64,000 bases of DNA from Phorcus lineatus. Its lineage: Eukaryota > Mollusca > Gastropoda > Trochida > Trochidae. Under the pieces are notes generated by a model. The model was not told the DNA's origin. It did not search any database and worked only from the letters and a program-made list of their open reading frames with translations. The stretch spans positions 22,233,645-22,297,644 of the forward strand of contig OV121088.1 of NCBI GenBank assembly GCA_921293015.1, written 5' to 3'. Position 1 is the first letter of the stretch. The number at the start of each line of letters is the position of its first letter. A program made the position numbers and the translations under genes. Positions 50,801 through 63,971 of the stretch are shown here, piece by piece.

Positions 50801-52400
50801 CCTAGATATTACAATAATTTTGTAAGGGGATTTTGATGTCGGTGAATATTTATTACTCCCCATTCAAATTGTGATACTGTTGAGCGATCACTCACGTTTG
50901 ATAAACTTGTGTTGGACTGGTGATGATTCATGTAAGTCTTCAGACTGATTGATTACCTCTACAAGAAAAGACTCGTCCGAATGTTTGTTTGTTTTGATTT
51001 TGAATTTGTTCAAAGTATTGTTGTTGATCAGTTGTTGAGGGCGTTTTTCTGGCGTGTTCATAAACAAAACAGTAGTTTCCATACATATAAACACACAAAG
51101 CACTATTCGACCTTTGTGCTAATGCTTGATCCAACGTCACGATGTTCTATCGCTAGAAATATCGCTAGTGCTTTGGAAACTACTGTTAAGTTAGTGACTA
51201 TGATCCAAGTTTAACGATTAATCGTTTCTGATCGTATGAGTTTTGTTGTGGTAACCTCGGTATAATTGTTTCTGTCTGGTGACAGAGTATATGTATATAC
51301 AAAATGTTTTGACATTGTAATAATGACCCTGTTAAATATATCATTGTTTTCTTTATCGATGTAATATTTGATCAAATATTGTCCTTTTTGATTGGTTTAG
51401 GTTTGCTATGATATGGTCCTTGAAATTTTTATCACTGTTTAGTTAATACATTTCCTCTCGTTGTTCAGTCACTTCTCATTCTTAGAGTTGAATGAACATG
51501 ACTTTGTATCAAACAAACGCATATTTACTTTCATTCCTTTAAAGTCAATATTACGACAAATATTCATTCAGTCAAGTATTTCCATCCACAAAAGATGGTA
51601 GGATAAATAATCGGTTTAAAGTTATTGGTATGCATTCGATTGTTTTAATTCCACATATAAAATGTCCATAAAGAAAAGTACATATTTCTATCGATATCCA
51701 TGCGTTACATAAATAATTGATGTGTCACTAACATATGTTCCGCTCCTTATACAACATTATACTATTACAATATAGGTTGGTTGAATCATGTATGAGTGTA
51801 TGCATATAAATCATATAAATAGAACACAATCATATGCACTCGTAATGCACTCTTGAAGTTTTATTTGACATATATAACAGGTGATCTGACGAAAACAAAA
51901 ATGAATGTTTCGAATGCAAGGCAATGTCAAATTTCAAAAGAATCAGTTTTTAAAACGAACGTACCATGATCTCTAAAACTATGCGAATATATTTCCCTAT
52001 CTAAATGATTAAAAAGTGCACACACATGAATGGCCGTCATTGTTTTTTCATTGGTGATTGATTACTTTCTATACGACTACGGATGATCGGGTGCAGTAAT
52101 GAGATGTTTTGACACTCTGAAGAATGCATTTGACACAAACCAACATTTGTAAACTCGTGTTTGCTACTTGATAATAATAACAAGCGACAATGCCGCGAAC
52201 AAACACTTTTACAAACCGTAAGAGGTTTTATATAACTTCAGAAGTGAGTCTAGAACGTCAAAGAGTTATTCCGGTAGGTCTTGCACCTGAAAATATACTT
52301 AAATGCCATTCAAGTACAAAAGTAAAACACTGCACTGCATTCATTGCATTAAAGAAGTTTACTATTCACTGAACTACGTTTTACTCTATCAAAGAGATTT
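47889..52400. other. Intergenic, no supported gene
   Basis: AT-rich. Apart from the short hairpin-arm echo near 50350 I see no repeat or exon with evidence. Confidence 0.45.
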
Positions 52401-52439
52401 GATTTATTTGAGAAAATTATAATATTAGTATAAGAGTTG

Positions 52440-53960
52440 TGAAAGGTTGCTTATGTTTATGGTGGAGGGGTCAGGACTGTAAATATGACAGAATTAAGTG
52501 AACATTTTCAATTAGTTTGATTCCAGCTGGGGTAAGTTGATTGAGACTAACCAAAGCAAATAGTAAATCACTTTTATTACATAGACTAGTTGTAAGAAGC
52601 GAGAAATGATTTGCATTTCAGTAAATCCGACGACGACGGTTAAAATTTGCATGCACTCAAAGTTGAATTCAACTATAATAATTATAACTAAAGTAAACCA
52701 GTGGTCTGGGGAGATTGGAAACGAGAACTTTTGGTTGTAAATCAAACTACTGAGTTTCTTTTGAATATTAATCATATACTGTTCTTAATATTATCATGTA
52801 TGCAGTACCATTGTTTAACTCCATAAAGGTATACTGGCATATTTACAAGTCATTGTTTCGGTGCATTTAAATCAAAGATTGACTCATAAAACGTCCGTTA
52901 AACGTTATAGAACAACGTGGGTGATACATATTTGAAGAATACATATCTATATCGAGACTACATCCAAAGAAGTTTTCTTTCTCACAAGATAGATACTGGT
53001 TTTATCTGTCCGTCTTTGAACTACCTGTTCATGTTGAGCTTCATGTTGAGCTTCTTCAGTATCAGTTGAATAGGGGTCAGTTTCTGTTGCCAGCAAACGT
53101 GGTCGTCTATTCTCTTGTATGACAAACTGTCACAACTTGAATTGATAAGTATAAATGGCGGTATTCCACAACTATTCCACTGTTTTTGTGAAACCAGTAA
53201 AAAATTTGAAGGTGGTTTAATACCTGGGAAGATTAGACTTGAGCAACCGTTGCGAGGAGTAACGGCGTATATATAACCTTGCAATAGTAAGAAACACCTA
53301 CTTGTGTGTATTCTAGTCCACTGTGTATGCTTATATTGATAAAAATTAAATTATGATTAGTTCATGATAAGCCTTTAGTTCGAATTTATTCAGAGAGAAA
53401 TTATCGATATCTTTTCCTATGCTGAAAACAATTGAATCAATCAATGTGTAATGACTTCTATATTCAATTGTCAGATAATTGCTTTGAACTGATCATTCTG
53501 TCACATGATTTTAACGGTTATTTGATGTACAACATTGTAATAGAAGTCACTCAGTCACACGTTGTCACTTGACAAACATTTAAAAAACAACGCTTTAACA
53601 TGAAGTATCAGTCACAAGGTTTGTATGACAAACCATCTACATGTACGCGTCAATGTATAATCAAGCCACATCCAATATAAGTACTTTAACCATACAGAAC
53701 AAGTCAGCGATGACATTAATTCATGTGATTTTACTGCAGCAATATGTAGTTTGGATGTGTAAAACAGTCCCATTGTCCTGCTTGTTTACTGATCATGACA
53801 ATAGTTTATTGGAGGGATCCGAACTGCAGATATGGTCATGAACATGAACAAAATATCATCCTGACACATTACAAGATATTGTTTGGGTGCATTTAAATCG
53901 TGCATTAGCTCCGCCGTTATATGTCATGAGAGAAAATGGGTCATAGAACAATTCCGTCCG
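52440..53960. repeat. Diverged local duplication
   Basis: TTACAAGTCATTGTTTCGGTGCATTTAAATC near 52845 matches TTACAAGATATTGTTTGGGTGCATTTAAATC near 53869. GGAGGGGTCAGGACTGTAAATATG near 52463 resembles GGAGGGATCCGAACTGCAGATATG near 53812. The copies are about 1-1.4 kb apart in direct orientation. Confidence 0.45.
53021..53284 (-). other. Possible orphan coding exon with four cysteines
   Basis: An open minus-strand stretch reads YIYAVTPRNGCSSLIFPG, then QKQWNSCGIPPFILI, NSSCDSL and DDHVCWQQKL. It ends at a donor-like AACAG|GTAGTT and is preceded by a pyrimidine-containing tract ending CAAG. Composition differs from the flanks. No family is recognised and no partner exon was found. Confidence 0.35.
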
Positions 53961-55574
53961 GTATAGCACGTGCTGGTATATCACAGCTCAAACTTCAATG
54001 AGGATTTCCTTTAGAGACTCTCCGTGATAAGAACAATTCATTAATTCATTCATCATTCATTAATCTATTTGATTAAGGAGTGATATTGAGGATAGTGACG
54101 TCATGAACATGAACGGTAACAACGCGATCATGACTCAAATAAACGTCAAACATGATTCACATATTCTTTAAGTGTGAAAAATAAATGAAATCATCCAATC
54201 ATATATGCTCTTAGACCCTTGTTTTCCATTTTGAGATTGATTTCATGATGGATGGTAACTGGCTTATAAAGTGTTAGAAAAGTGCAACTTTATACAACTG
54301 TAAGTGCCGGTGTTTATCAGAATTTGGGTTTAGTTGTAGTCGCCTTTCGTAAAAACATCGGTAACACAACAAGATATGTTTTTGTTCTTTTAACATTTTC
54401 ATGCTCACTAAGGAAAGATGCCTGTGCCTGTGGATAAAACAATTCGAGGAAGTTTGTTATGATTTATAAAACTAATTATGGCTCAGCTGACACCTCCCAT
54501 CAGTCTTTCCTCGTATCTTACGCGCATGACACCTTCATTCATTCGTTCGTATATCGCAGTTTCGTATTTCTTTCAAAATGTTATGATAACTGCAAATTAG
54601 TATTTTATTTGATAATTTTTAATAGGATTTCAACCAGTTAATCTATTTTTTAAAAGATACACCATACATTGTATATAATCATTCTGGCTTTTCTTTCAAA
54701 ATACCTTTTTGATTGAATTATTTTGGGCTCGCTAGTAGCTATTTCGTGACTGGACATCTGTAGATTTTTATGAAAATTGCTCATATTCCTGTAGTCGGGC
54801 TATTTTCATCCCTTTATATTTTGTCTAACCTTTCTCATATGACTGTCCATCTGATACTAAGATTATACACGGCTAAATAGTTACTACTTCCTCAACACGT
54901 TTGTCACGATAAGTATTATTAGCCGGTAAAGATTTAAATACCGTATTTCATAAACGGATGTAGATAATGTGAATGTAGGGGGATTTTTATACAGTAAGCC
55001 TTTGTGAATATGTTATGTTACACTTCTGTACTGACTATAATGAATACCAGCCCACCAGACAAATCACAGAGGAAATCGGGGAAATACTAGTAGTGTTGTG
55101 ACTCGGGATTCGAAATACTTATGATTTATTGCAAATAAAACAGTGACCTCTTACACAGGTACAATTATGTGCTTGAGTGAATACATATCCGTGTTTTAAA
55201 AATAATTCATAAATTTCGTCAGAAAAGTTTCCTTTCAGATTTAATACTAAATTTATTTTGTTTTATTGCAAGAGTGGTATGAGTGACAATAAACTCCGAA
55301 GTTTCTCAAAACTGAATAAGGCAAATTGACTGTCATAATATTTCTGAAATAAATGAGCTTTGCGTCATCGTCTCTCTTTTATTATCTTATAATATAGATG
55401 GGATTTTTTATGAAAAGGATGCTAAATGATAATAATGAACATTGTTTTATTTTGTAGTTGATTTCAAGAAGACGTTTTGTCAATACGATTTATCTAAAAT
55501 GTTAAAGGTTAATTTAAACATCTTTCCTTACATGTTGATCGTGAGAGCTTATTTTGCTATTGTCAATATCATAA

Positions 55575-55575
<1 letters not shown>
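53961..55575. other. Intergenic, no supported gene
   Basis: No feature recognised. Confidence 0.4.

Positions 55576-55577
<2 letters not shown>

Positions 55578-55660
<83 letters not shown>
55578..55660. repeat. TA microsatellite
   Basis: About 80 bases of uninterrupted TA dinucleotide. Confidence 0.97.
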
Positions 55661-55663
<3 letters not shown>

Positions 55664-55792
55664 GTATATTATATACTGGTATATACATGTAACGGTTTTA
55701 TATATTATGATAAACTTCGTTATGCCAGGGGGCTTATATTTTTTAATATCAGTACAATAGGGATAATTCATCCTCCATTCCATAGTACTGAA

Positions 55793-55911
55793 GTGCACGA
55801 TTTTATGGATATTCAACTTCTTTATTATCATATAGCAAATCTGTTGATAAAGAAGTTGAATATCCATAAAATCGTGTACTTCATTACTACTACAACTTCT
55901 CGAATGCCACT
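55793..55911 (+). repeat. Hairpin element copy 3 (shared end motif family)
   Basis: Arms at 55793-55826 and 55847-55880 are 34 bases with one mismatch and carry CAACTTCTTTAT / ATAAAGAAGTTG as in copy 2. The end motif CAACTTCTCGAATGCCACT follows at 55893-55911, matching 2424-2441 and (inverted) 7030-7047. Confidence 0.75.
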
Positions 55912-56019
55912 AAAAGAGTTCATTCCAAAGTAAACCGTGCTCGATATTGCTGAACCTTAAATTACAAGTGGTATGGTGCAGTAGTACCAGGGGGTTTCAT
56001 ATCATCAAAGATATAGAGA

Positions 56020-56161
56020 ATACTAAACGAATGGTAATGTGATAACATTTTTATGCAACGAGTGAATGGAATTTGGTATCAGACGAACGAAAGTGAGTCT
56101 GATACCAAATTCCATTCACGAGTTGCATGAAAATGTTATCACATTATCATGAGTTTAGTAT
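56020..56161. repeat. Long inverted repeat (hairpin)
   Basis: Arms at 56020-56084 and 56099-56161 share TACTAAAC, TAATGTGATAACATTTT and GTGAATGGAATTTGGTATCAGA with few mismatches; the loop is about 14 bases. A separate GC-richer open stretch follows at 56490-56740. Confidence 0.8.
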
Positions 56162-56393
56162 TTTATTTATTACTCATCCCCCACGTATCAAAATTTTTGA
56201 TGAATGAGTCGTCAAAACAACAGTCAGCTGATCGCGAACGGGCGTAAGAATATCAACCAGTCACACAAAACGCAGAACAAAATAGTTCGCTAATTGTAAC
56301 TGTCTACATAAGTGACTCGCCTAAAACATGGAACAAAAATTATTTTGGTGAACAAGTATATCATTTTCGAGAAATTTGTTCATATAACAAATG

Positions 56394-56740
56394 CTAACAA
56401 ACAACGAAAAATGTCAAGCCATTGTGTAGTCGATACGTGATTCGTGACGTCATCGGAATGTGACCTCTTTCTAGGTCGGTCAGTTTTAAGAAGTTGATGG
56501 AACGTACACCGTCAGCAGTTGAGGAGGATTGAGAACATTGACGTGAATAACAGAATTGATAATAGGACCCGCAAATGTAGAAATAAGGCAACGGGAGTTG
56601 CAAGATGTCATGTTCAGATTGTCTGCTTGTTGAGTGGGAAGCGACAGGTTGGATGATGGAAGGGCCAAGCTGTGTGGCGTGGAACGGCCGGCAGAGGGGG
56701 GACGTAACACAACTTGCGACGGCACAGAAGTTGCGAGTTA
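56394..56740 (-). other. Open GC-richer stretch of unknown origin
   Basis: The minus strand is open for about 80 codons (SLALPSSNLSLPTQQ, then FAGPIINSVIHVNVLNP). The flanks carry hairpin and GTGATCTCACC-type repeat text, so it is more likely part of a mobile element than a host gene. I recognise no family. Confidence 0.3.
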
Positions 56741-56799
56741 CAAAAGACTATGTGAATAGTGCTGTTTTTCACAAATATGAGAGTGATTATTGACACTTG

Positions 56800-58230
56800 G
56801 ATATTTTATAGTTTTGGATAGTCGATCACGTCCCCCTGAGAATGCAAAATTTGAAAGTCGCCATTTTCCAACTTACAAGTCACGTGATTGGACGATGTCA
56901 TGTGATGTTCGAAAGTAGTTCTGTTTGTTCGCACGAGATATGGTATCACACATATGTGTGTTACCAACTCATTGTTATCTAATGAGTGATCTCACCACGG
57001 TTGAGTAATAAGAACTGATAGCTAATAGCTATCAATTATCTCATAGGATATTGTGATGACATGCGAGTCGGATCAAGCATCGACAGTGACTAGCACCAAC
57101 ATGGTGTGGTATGCTTGAACATGTCTGTTGCCAAGAAGCATGTTTCAACTCCTTATGTCAACCACGTGTCCAAGGGGCGTCTATGCGATGTTATATGAGA
57201 GACCATGTTTTTCATTTAAACTAATCTCTGATTCTAGTGTGAAAATTAATACACTTACAGATTTGCCGGGAGCAATCATGTTCAAAAAAAAGATCTAAAT
57301 ATAATCAACATCACTCTTTGATCATAAACTTCATTTCATAATCATTACGAGAGCTCAATATAAATTGCTTAAAAATGCATGTGGTCAAAAACATTTATAT
57401 CAGGTATCAGAACCGGTTTAATTGAGGTTCCATGTTGTTGGCATGCGAGATCTTGCCTACAAAAGGTTTAATCACTCCTATCAAAGTTCTGAATTAATAT
57501 CGGTGTATGAATATGATTATTTTCACATGACAATTATGTTTATATATTTTGTTGTTTTTAAATAATTTATTTCAGTATTAGTTATACCTTTTTTATGATC
57601 GCTATGAAGAGCTTTCCATGAGAAATTGAACAATGGTTTTACGGAGTAATTATTCTTTTGGATCTACAAGAAAGAGTACATGGAAAGACAACTTTTGTCA
57701 TTCCCATTTAGATATAAAAATCTTCTTCACACGTACATGTATTGAAAATTTAACTTTGGAGTCTTATTTGACGACTTGAAACATTGCGTGTGATGTAAAG
57801 TACTTTGTTCTTGCAGTAGGTGTGGCCTTGAAGGAAAACCTGAGGGGGTACCCTTCTGCATGTGTCTGTATGTATTCTACTCTCTGTAGTCCAGGCATTG
57901 TACCAACAAGTACATTGTCACTTTGAACATCAGCCTTTTTTGGTTAAAACATACCTTATCGCCGTGTGTGATCAAACCCTAATTTGTAATAACAAATATC
58001 ACTTATCCTCAGCATAATATCAACTGATTTATTATAAAAACATACATTATCCTATGTTCCTATTATTTACTATTATAAACATAGTGCTCACCATCGCTTG
58101 CAAAACGTTATAATCTTGTTTTGCTCAATGCATCTACCTCATCGTCTATGGGATAGGTCCATTATATCAATGGGTAACACCTGGATGTTACCACAGTCAC
58201 ACCTGATCGATTTGTCTGACTATTGGGACG
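56800..58230. other. Intergenic, no supported gene
   Basis: No gene or clear repeat recognised apart from the small palindrome CACACATATGTGTG near 56947. Confidence 0.4.
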
Positions 58231-58247
58231 TCTGACTTTTGGGGGTA

Positions 58248-58350
58248 AATCATCGGCAATGCATAACCCAAACAGTGTTGCGGGCTGGCTCTCTGCAAGA
58301 ATTCTGGCAGTCTTGATGCCGTTAAAGCCCAAATCACCTCACCTCTCTCG
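58248..58350 (+). mobile_element. 3' half of a SINE
   Basis: GCAATGCATAACCCAAACAGTGTTGCGGGCTGGCTCTCTGCAA and the tail GCCGTTAAAGCCCAAATCACCTCACCTC match the 3' half of the SINE at 62846-63164. The tRNA head is missing. Confidence 0.75.
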
Positions 58351-61300
58351 TGTAGATCGGTCACTCTAAACTACCAGTGAGTTATATATTAACAAGAATA
58401 AGCCTGAGATTGAACGTGAACTAAGGCTATAAGATACATATATATAAAATTGAAATAATATTCAATGGTTACGCTTGAATTTTATTTCATATTCAGTTAA
58501 ATTGAACAAAGGTCTGTCGAGAAGTAGTTATTACATTTATCTTGAAAAGGAAGTTTCTAGAAGTAATGTGAAAAAGAATCTGATTAGAAACATGATAGTT
58601 AATATATTCCTGTTTTTGAGGAACATATTCGTATATTTGTACTTGAAAATATTGCTTTCGCTTTCAAAAAACATAATGATTCAGTATGCAATCATCATAA
58701 CCGGAAAGGGTTACTCGAAGATTTCTCTTTTCATGACACACTCGTTTTGCAGCCGATCCTTTTTCTCGTTGCTTTAACATATTTAAGAAATACAGACTTC
58801 GTTTTAAAAAAAATATTTTCATAATAAATGACCAAACCTTTTTATTTGTTGAGTCCCTGACAACGGGTAATTTAAAGGATTTCTCCTGATAATCTCAGCT
58901 ATGATATAGTGAAGGGTTTTTCATAGAATATTATTTGCTTTCATAAGCGTCAAACCAAAATGAGTAGATTCATACAAAGCATCTCGCATTTTCATCAAAA
59001 CATACGAGGCACATGAAAATTATTAGATTTCAATGAAAATATAAGAACACTCGTGTGTGTGTTCCCAACTTTCCATGTACATTACGCCTTGTGTTATTGT
59101 CCGGTTTTCGATCAGACTCATGACTTTACACATATTTATTAACATTCAACTGATACTTTTAAGTACCTTTAGATACAATGACACTATCCACAGAGTTTGA
59201 CATGTGTGATCTTTACGGGTGTATCTCTATAACACTACAGTATGAAACGTTATCGACCCAGGCTAATTAGATTTGCGTTTGCAGATAAGCGCTGGCTGTC
59301 ACTTAATAAGCCCTTAAGCTTGTTGATAACGTTTAGTCTCAATGCTATTGTGGACGCAGTGTCGTTTTAAGGCTTTGGTGTTGAGGATATTGTTGCTCCA
59401 GTTTAAGCTAACCCTGTGCCTTCTCACGCTTCACCTATTCGTTTTTACATCCTTGTCACCAATAACCCACCCATCTCAGAAAGTTCACAGAGTGTGCCTA
59501 TTCAATAAATACATCGTCCTACCCAAATAAGGTTCTAAGCTTTTAAAAGCATCAGTGATACAGGTATTTAGTATTTCATGTACGTCGTCAAACTGGTATG
59601 TATGGTAAAGGATATTTTGACCTAGGGAGAGTTTAAAAGATTATGAAAAGTGTATTGTTAATTTCTCATAATGCATGTCGGGACTAAGATGTCTAGATGT
59701 ATAGAATGTTTTCTCTACCATTTGAAAGATTCTTGGTTGAAAACTTAGTCATGTCTAGTAAGCTATATTAATTCTGGTGTCAAAGTGGATATTGGAGGGC
59801 GTAACAAATAACTTTGAGTAAGTGTTAAGTGTGATCTCGTATAAACGAAGTGATGATAGCGTGCAACCAACTGACCCTACTGTTACCAATGTTTATACAT
59901 ATGATAAATTCAAGTTCAGTGTATTTCTCTTCTCGTATATAATTAGGTTCACTCACACTTTCACTTCCGATATCATAGAAATATTTCACGTGTTTGATAT
60001 CGTTTTTTAGGTTATATTTCAATGTTGGTCTAGTCAATGATTTATTCGAAATCGTTAAAACGATTTTCAAATCTTTGTTAGGATAAGTTGTTCTTTGGAA
60101 TATTTACGTTCAAAAAAGTTCTCATTTAAGATCACATTTTTGTGATTTCATTTGATCGTGATATCAATATTTTGTGTGTAAAACGGGAGAGTAAATCTAT
60201 TAGAATGTTACAATAGTACTTTCACAAAACGTAATATGTTTCTTTAATCTACTAAGTAATTTGATCATTTAAGCCTCTTCATCCACATTTTATACAGATA
60301 ATACATTCGATCTCAATCTACTTTAATTACTATATTTGTAACATGTTGTAAAAGGTGTAATATGGTTTGAGTCAAACATACATCTTTTTTATGATAAGTG
60401 TTTTAAATGTGTTACTCAATATTGTTTAATCTTTTAAAGATTTCCGTAATTAGAAAATATGAAAAATATTATTTGTCCCCTTCCATGTCGCAATAGCATT
60501 GCATTATATTCTATGAAAAGATAAAGTTACCTTTTGTATACATAAGGATTATATTTCTGGCGTTTCCTCACACCCCAATGCCATTGAAAGAAGATTCTAA
60601 GAAGGACAAAGACCAAGATTAAGGAAATAAAACAAGCATCGAAACTTTTTCAGGGGAACCCCCCTATTCTTACACTGCGTCATTAGATTTAATTACTGAG
60701 TAACACCGATGAATGGTGATATTCCGGTTGTCATCACGATAGGGTTATCATCGTGATATGAAATGGATGCACAAAGCAATTTCCATCAGGGCACGTCCCC
60801 ATTAGCAATGTAAATAATCGAGGTGATAAAAACAGCCAATGGCTCTGTAGCTTATCGGGCTACATGACATAATGCCGAGTCCACATAAACATCATAAGAA
60901 ATCTTCATGAAATCATTTAGATGCAGTTATCTTAACTGTAACAGATCTAAAGTTTAATTTGTACATTAGCAAAAGGATGCACAAGAAATGTTATCATCAG
61001 TCAGTCTATAACATTAACCAGTCTAGTTAAGATTTCAGCTCACTATTGCTTTCCGTTCTGAAGAGAGGGGCCTTGGCCCCGTTTGCCCTTATCGAGAACT
61101 ACATAGTTACCAAATTTTCAATTCATGATTTGGCAAAGGTGAAAGCATTCAATCTCATATGTCTCTCGGTCTTTTTGTCCCCGAAACGAAGATAAAAATA
61201 GGTCTTTAAGGCCAAATTTAGGGGCTAGAAAGTCACAACATCAAGTACCTCAACACAAGATGTCAACTCTCAGTTGTCAAAAGTTTATGGGTAGAAATAA

Positions 61301-61380
61301 AGAAAGCTAAATTTTACAGATGGATGGACGAATGGACGCACGCCGTTCCCAATACAAACTACAAAGAATAATCCCGAGGA
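58351..61380. other. Intergenic, no supported gene
   Basis: AT-rich. No exon with splice support was found on either strand. Confidence 0.4.
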
Positions 61381-61489
61381 GTTGATAAAAAAAACTTTTA
61401 AACTGGGACAAATATATATATACTTTATAAAATACACTGACGTGTATTATACCTACTCGTTTATATCTATTTACCTATGCATTCAATCA

Positions 61490-61620
61490 TTGTATTCTTT
61501 TTGGTTCTTGGGGAAAATATGTTACACAAATTGCTTTCGTTGTGATTTAAACTCTAAATGCACCAAATGTTTCAATTCGAATACACGATGCAGACACCTC
61601 CTCTGTGTAATTCAATTGCC
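61490..61620 (+). pseudogene. Possible fragment with an EGF-like cysteine pattern
   Basis: Reads CYTNCFRCDLNSKCTKCFN, then TRCRHLLC. This spacing resembles multiple-EGF-like or scavenger-receptor repeats found in bivalves. There is no clear acceptor or donor and the flanking frame is AT-rich, so it is a weak call, perhaps an exon relic. Confidence 0.3.
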
Positions 61621-62449
61621 ATTCAATTACCTTTCAAACGGTATTATGCTTAGTTTCGATGTTTATTTAAATCGTAACAAATATGGACACCAAGGAAACC
61701 TCATAGAATAGAAAGTTGCTGTGTGGTAAGGAGAGCTTAACGCCAATTGTACCCATTCACAAGTACTGTACTTATGCTTTCAATGAAACTACGTCATAGC
61801 ATGATATAAGCAATAGCTCTTTTTTAAAACCTTCGTAGGCAATTTCATTCATCCAAAGAGAACAAACAGAACGAAAGTAAGCAACCTTGCGCCATACTAA
61901 TTGTCGTTCCTATTGGTTTCATTAATGCCCTGGCAACGTTCGGCACATATACAATGGAAACAAAAGAAAATAGTTACAATATACACGAAGTTCCCGTGAG
62001 ACCAATCAAAACAGTATATTCATTGAAAAGAGAAAGAGCGTCAATCCCCATTCATGTTTGATTATGATTTCATTGAAAAGCTTTAGTGAATGAAATCAAA
62101 GTAATGCACTGTTGAATGACGATTTGCGTAAGCATGAAAACGCATCCCTATGGAGACGTTGTGCTGGTTCAATACGAAATTTTTATATACAACCTATTGT
62201 TTATATACATTCCGATAATTCCGATGTCTGGCCTGTTTTTTTATTATTATCAGGTCAGTGTCGTACTTCATGTACATCTTAAGGTTGTTCACATTTCTGC
62301 ATAACCCAACGTTTTAATTCATTAAAACAACATAAAGTTGCCTTCGGTGCAACGTCAAAGGTTTTTTTACTGTGATAAAAATGTTGCTTACCAGGTAAGA
62401 CACTCATCTTGAATATTTCGATATTACAATGTGAATCATCTGATTAACA

Positions 62450-63240
62450 TCCTTATTTGATAGGCTACAAAGGATTCACTATGGCAAGGGAGGTATTAAA
62501 CTTAGAGAATACAGAATCTTTAAGACTAACTATGAAGCTGAACATTATGTTACAGAACGCATACCGAGAGGACAAAGAAGTACGTTAGCCATGTTCACAT
62601 GCGGTGTTGCCCCCTTACTTATAGAAACTGGACGTTATAGTAATTTGCCTGTGGATGAGAGACTGCATGTGTTTTGATTGTTTGAATGTTGTTGAAGATG
62701 AAATTCTTGTCCTTTTAGCCTGTCCATTATATCAAACTTTTACAACACGTTTGTTAGATAATTGTCTTATCCTAGATAGTGATTTAATAAATTCATCGGT
62801 TGTGAAAAAAGTTTGCTTTTATAATGTCTAGTCCTTATATTTTGTGGGCGGGATAGCGCAGTGGTTAGCGCGTTCGGCTTTGGATCAGGAGGTCCGTGGT
62901 TCGAATCCCGCCAGGGGCTCGGCAACTTTGTGTGCAGTAGAGAACTGTTCTACACGCAGTCAGGTTTGGGTGCAATGCTACACTGAAATTCAGCGCAGTA
63001 CCACCTATGGTTCGCTAGTTCCAGCCGATGCTCGCAGGTTTCACCGCAATGCATAGCCACAATGGTGTTGCGGGCTTTCTCCCTGCAATAATACTAGCAG
63101 CTGCGATATAAGTGAAATAATCTTGAAAGCGGCTTTAAACACCAGCTCACCTCACTTCACCTCACCTTATATTTTGTAATTTATCAGCCAAGACCTGCTA
63201 TGATATTTTAAAAGAACGACGTATTCAACCGTACACTTGA
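62450..63240 (+). mobile_element. LINE 3' end interrupted by a SINE
   Basis: The plus strand reads GQRSTLAMFTCGVAPLLIETG, then NLPVDERLHVF and, after a frameshift, CFDCLNVVEDEILVLL with CPLYQTF, a LINE C-terminal pattern. After the SINE the frame resumes with SAKTCYDILKERRIQPYT and a stop. The SINE and one copy of its 13-base duplication account for the gap. Confidence 0.8.
62846..63164 (+). mobile_element. Full-length tRNA-derived SINE with 13-bp target-site duplication
   Basis: 319 bases: A-box region TAGCGCAGTGGTTAGCGCG, B-box GGTTCGAATCC (62898-62908), body with TTCCAGCCGATGCTCGCAGG and a CTCACTTCACCTCA tail. CCTTATATTTTGT flanks it at 62833-62845 and 63165-63177. It sits inside a LINE coding tail. 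Related copies are at 37271 and 58248. Confidence 0.92.
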
Positions 63241-63807
63241 TATGTGTATATAGATTTTATTATGTTATAGATATTTATATATTTTATTTATTCTCTGTAT
63301 TTTTATGTCTTTTTAATAGTCTCTCATAATTCTTTAAAAAATGGCTATATAAATGTATATTTCTTAAAATGTTTAATTGCCTGTATGAGGTGAGACTTTT
63401 AATAAACGATCTGTCTGTCTATAAATTTGGGGAAAACGTTACACGCTTAAGAGGAAAACTGTTATTGCTATTATTATTAGAAGTGTTCACAAATAACACT
63501 TTTCCTTATTTGCAGAACAACAATAGAGTATTTAACCTGATACCCTAAAACATTTTTATTAACTTTCATGGCGTGTATTTTAGCGGTCCATGGGGGACCT
63601 TTTTGAAACGTTTATTATATAATATTATATTGCTTTTCAATAGTTTCCGTCATCAAAATTATACATGTAGGTCCAAATACAAAATTTAATTATTACAAAT
63701 AGGTTTATACAGTATGCATATTGCTACCTATTACCCAAGAGCTTTCTTCAATCCACCAGGTGTATGAAGATTGATCTATAAGATACAAGACAGATCAGAG
63801 TCCCGTT
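63178..63807. other. Intergenic, no supported gene
   Basis: Holds the end of the LINE tail, then AT-rich DNA without recognised features. Confidence 0.4.
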
Positions 63808-63971
63808 GAACAAAACAGTCTAGTCTTAGATCACTAAGTTAGACTTTCCATCTGATAGTTTTAAAAGCATCGAGACAATACCTTGAAGTGAACAAAACAG
63901 TCTAGTCTTAGATCACTAAGTTAGACTTTCCATCTGATAGTTTTAAAAGCATCGAGACAATACCTTGAAGT
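63808..63971. repeat. Exact 82-bp tandem duplication
   Basis: Units 63808-63889 and 63890-63971 look identical over all 82 bases (starting GAACAAAACAG, ending CCTTGAAGT). Confidence 0.95.
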
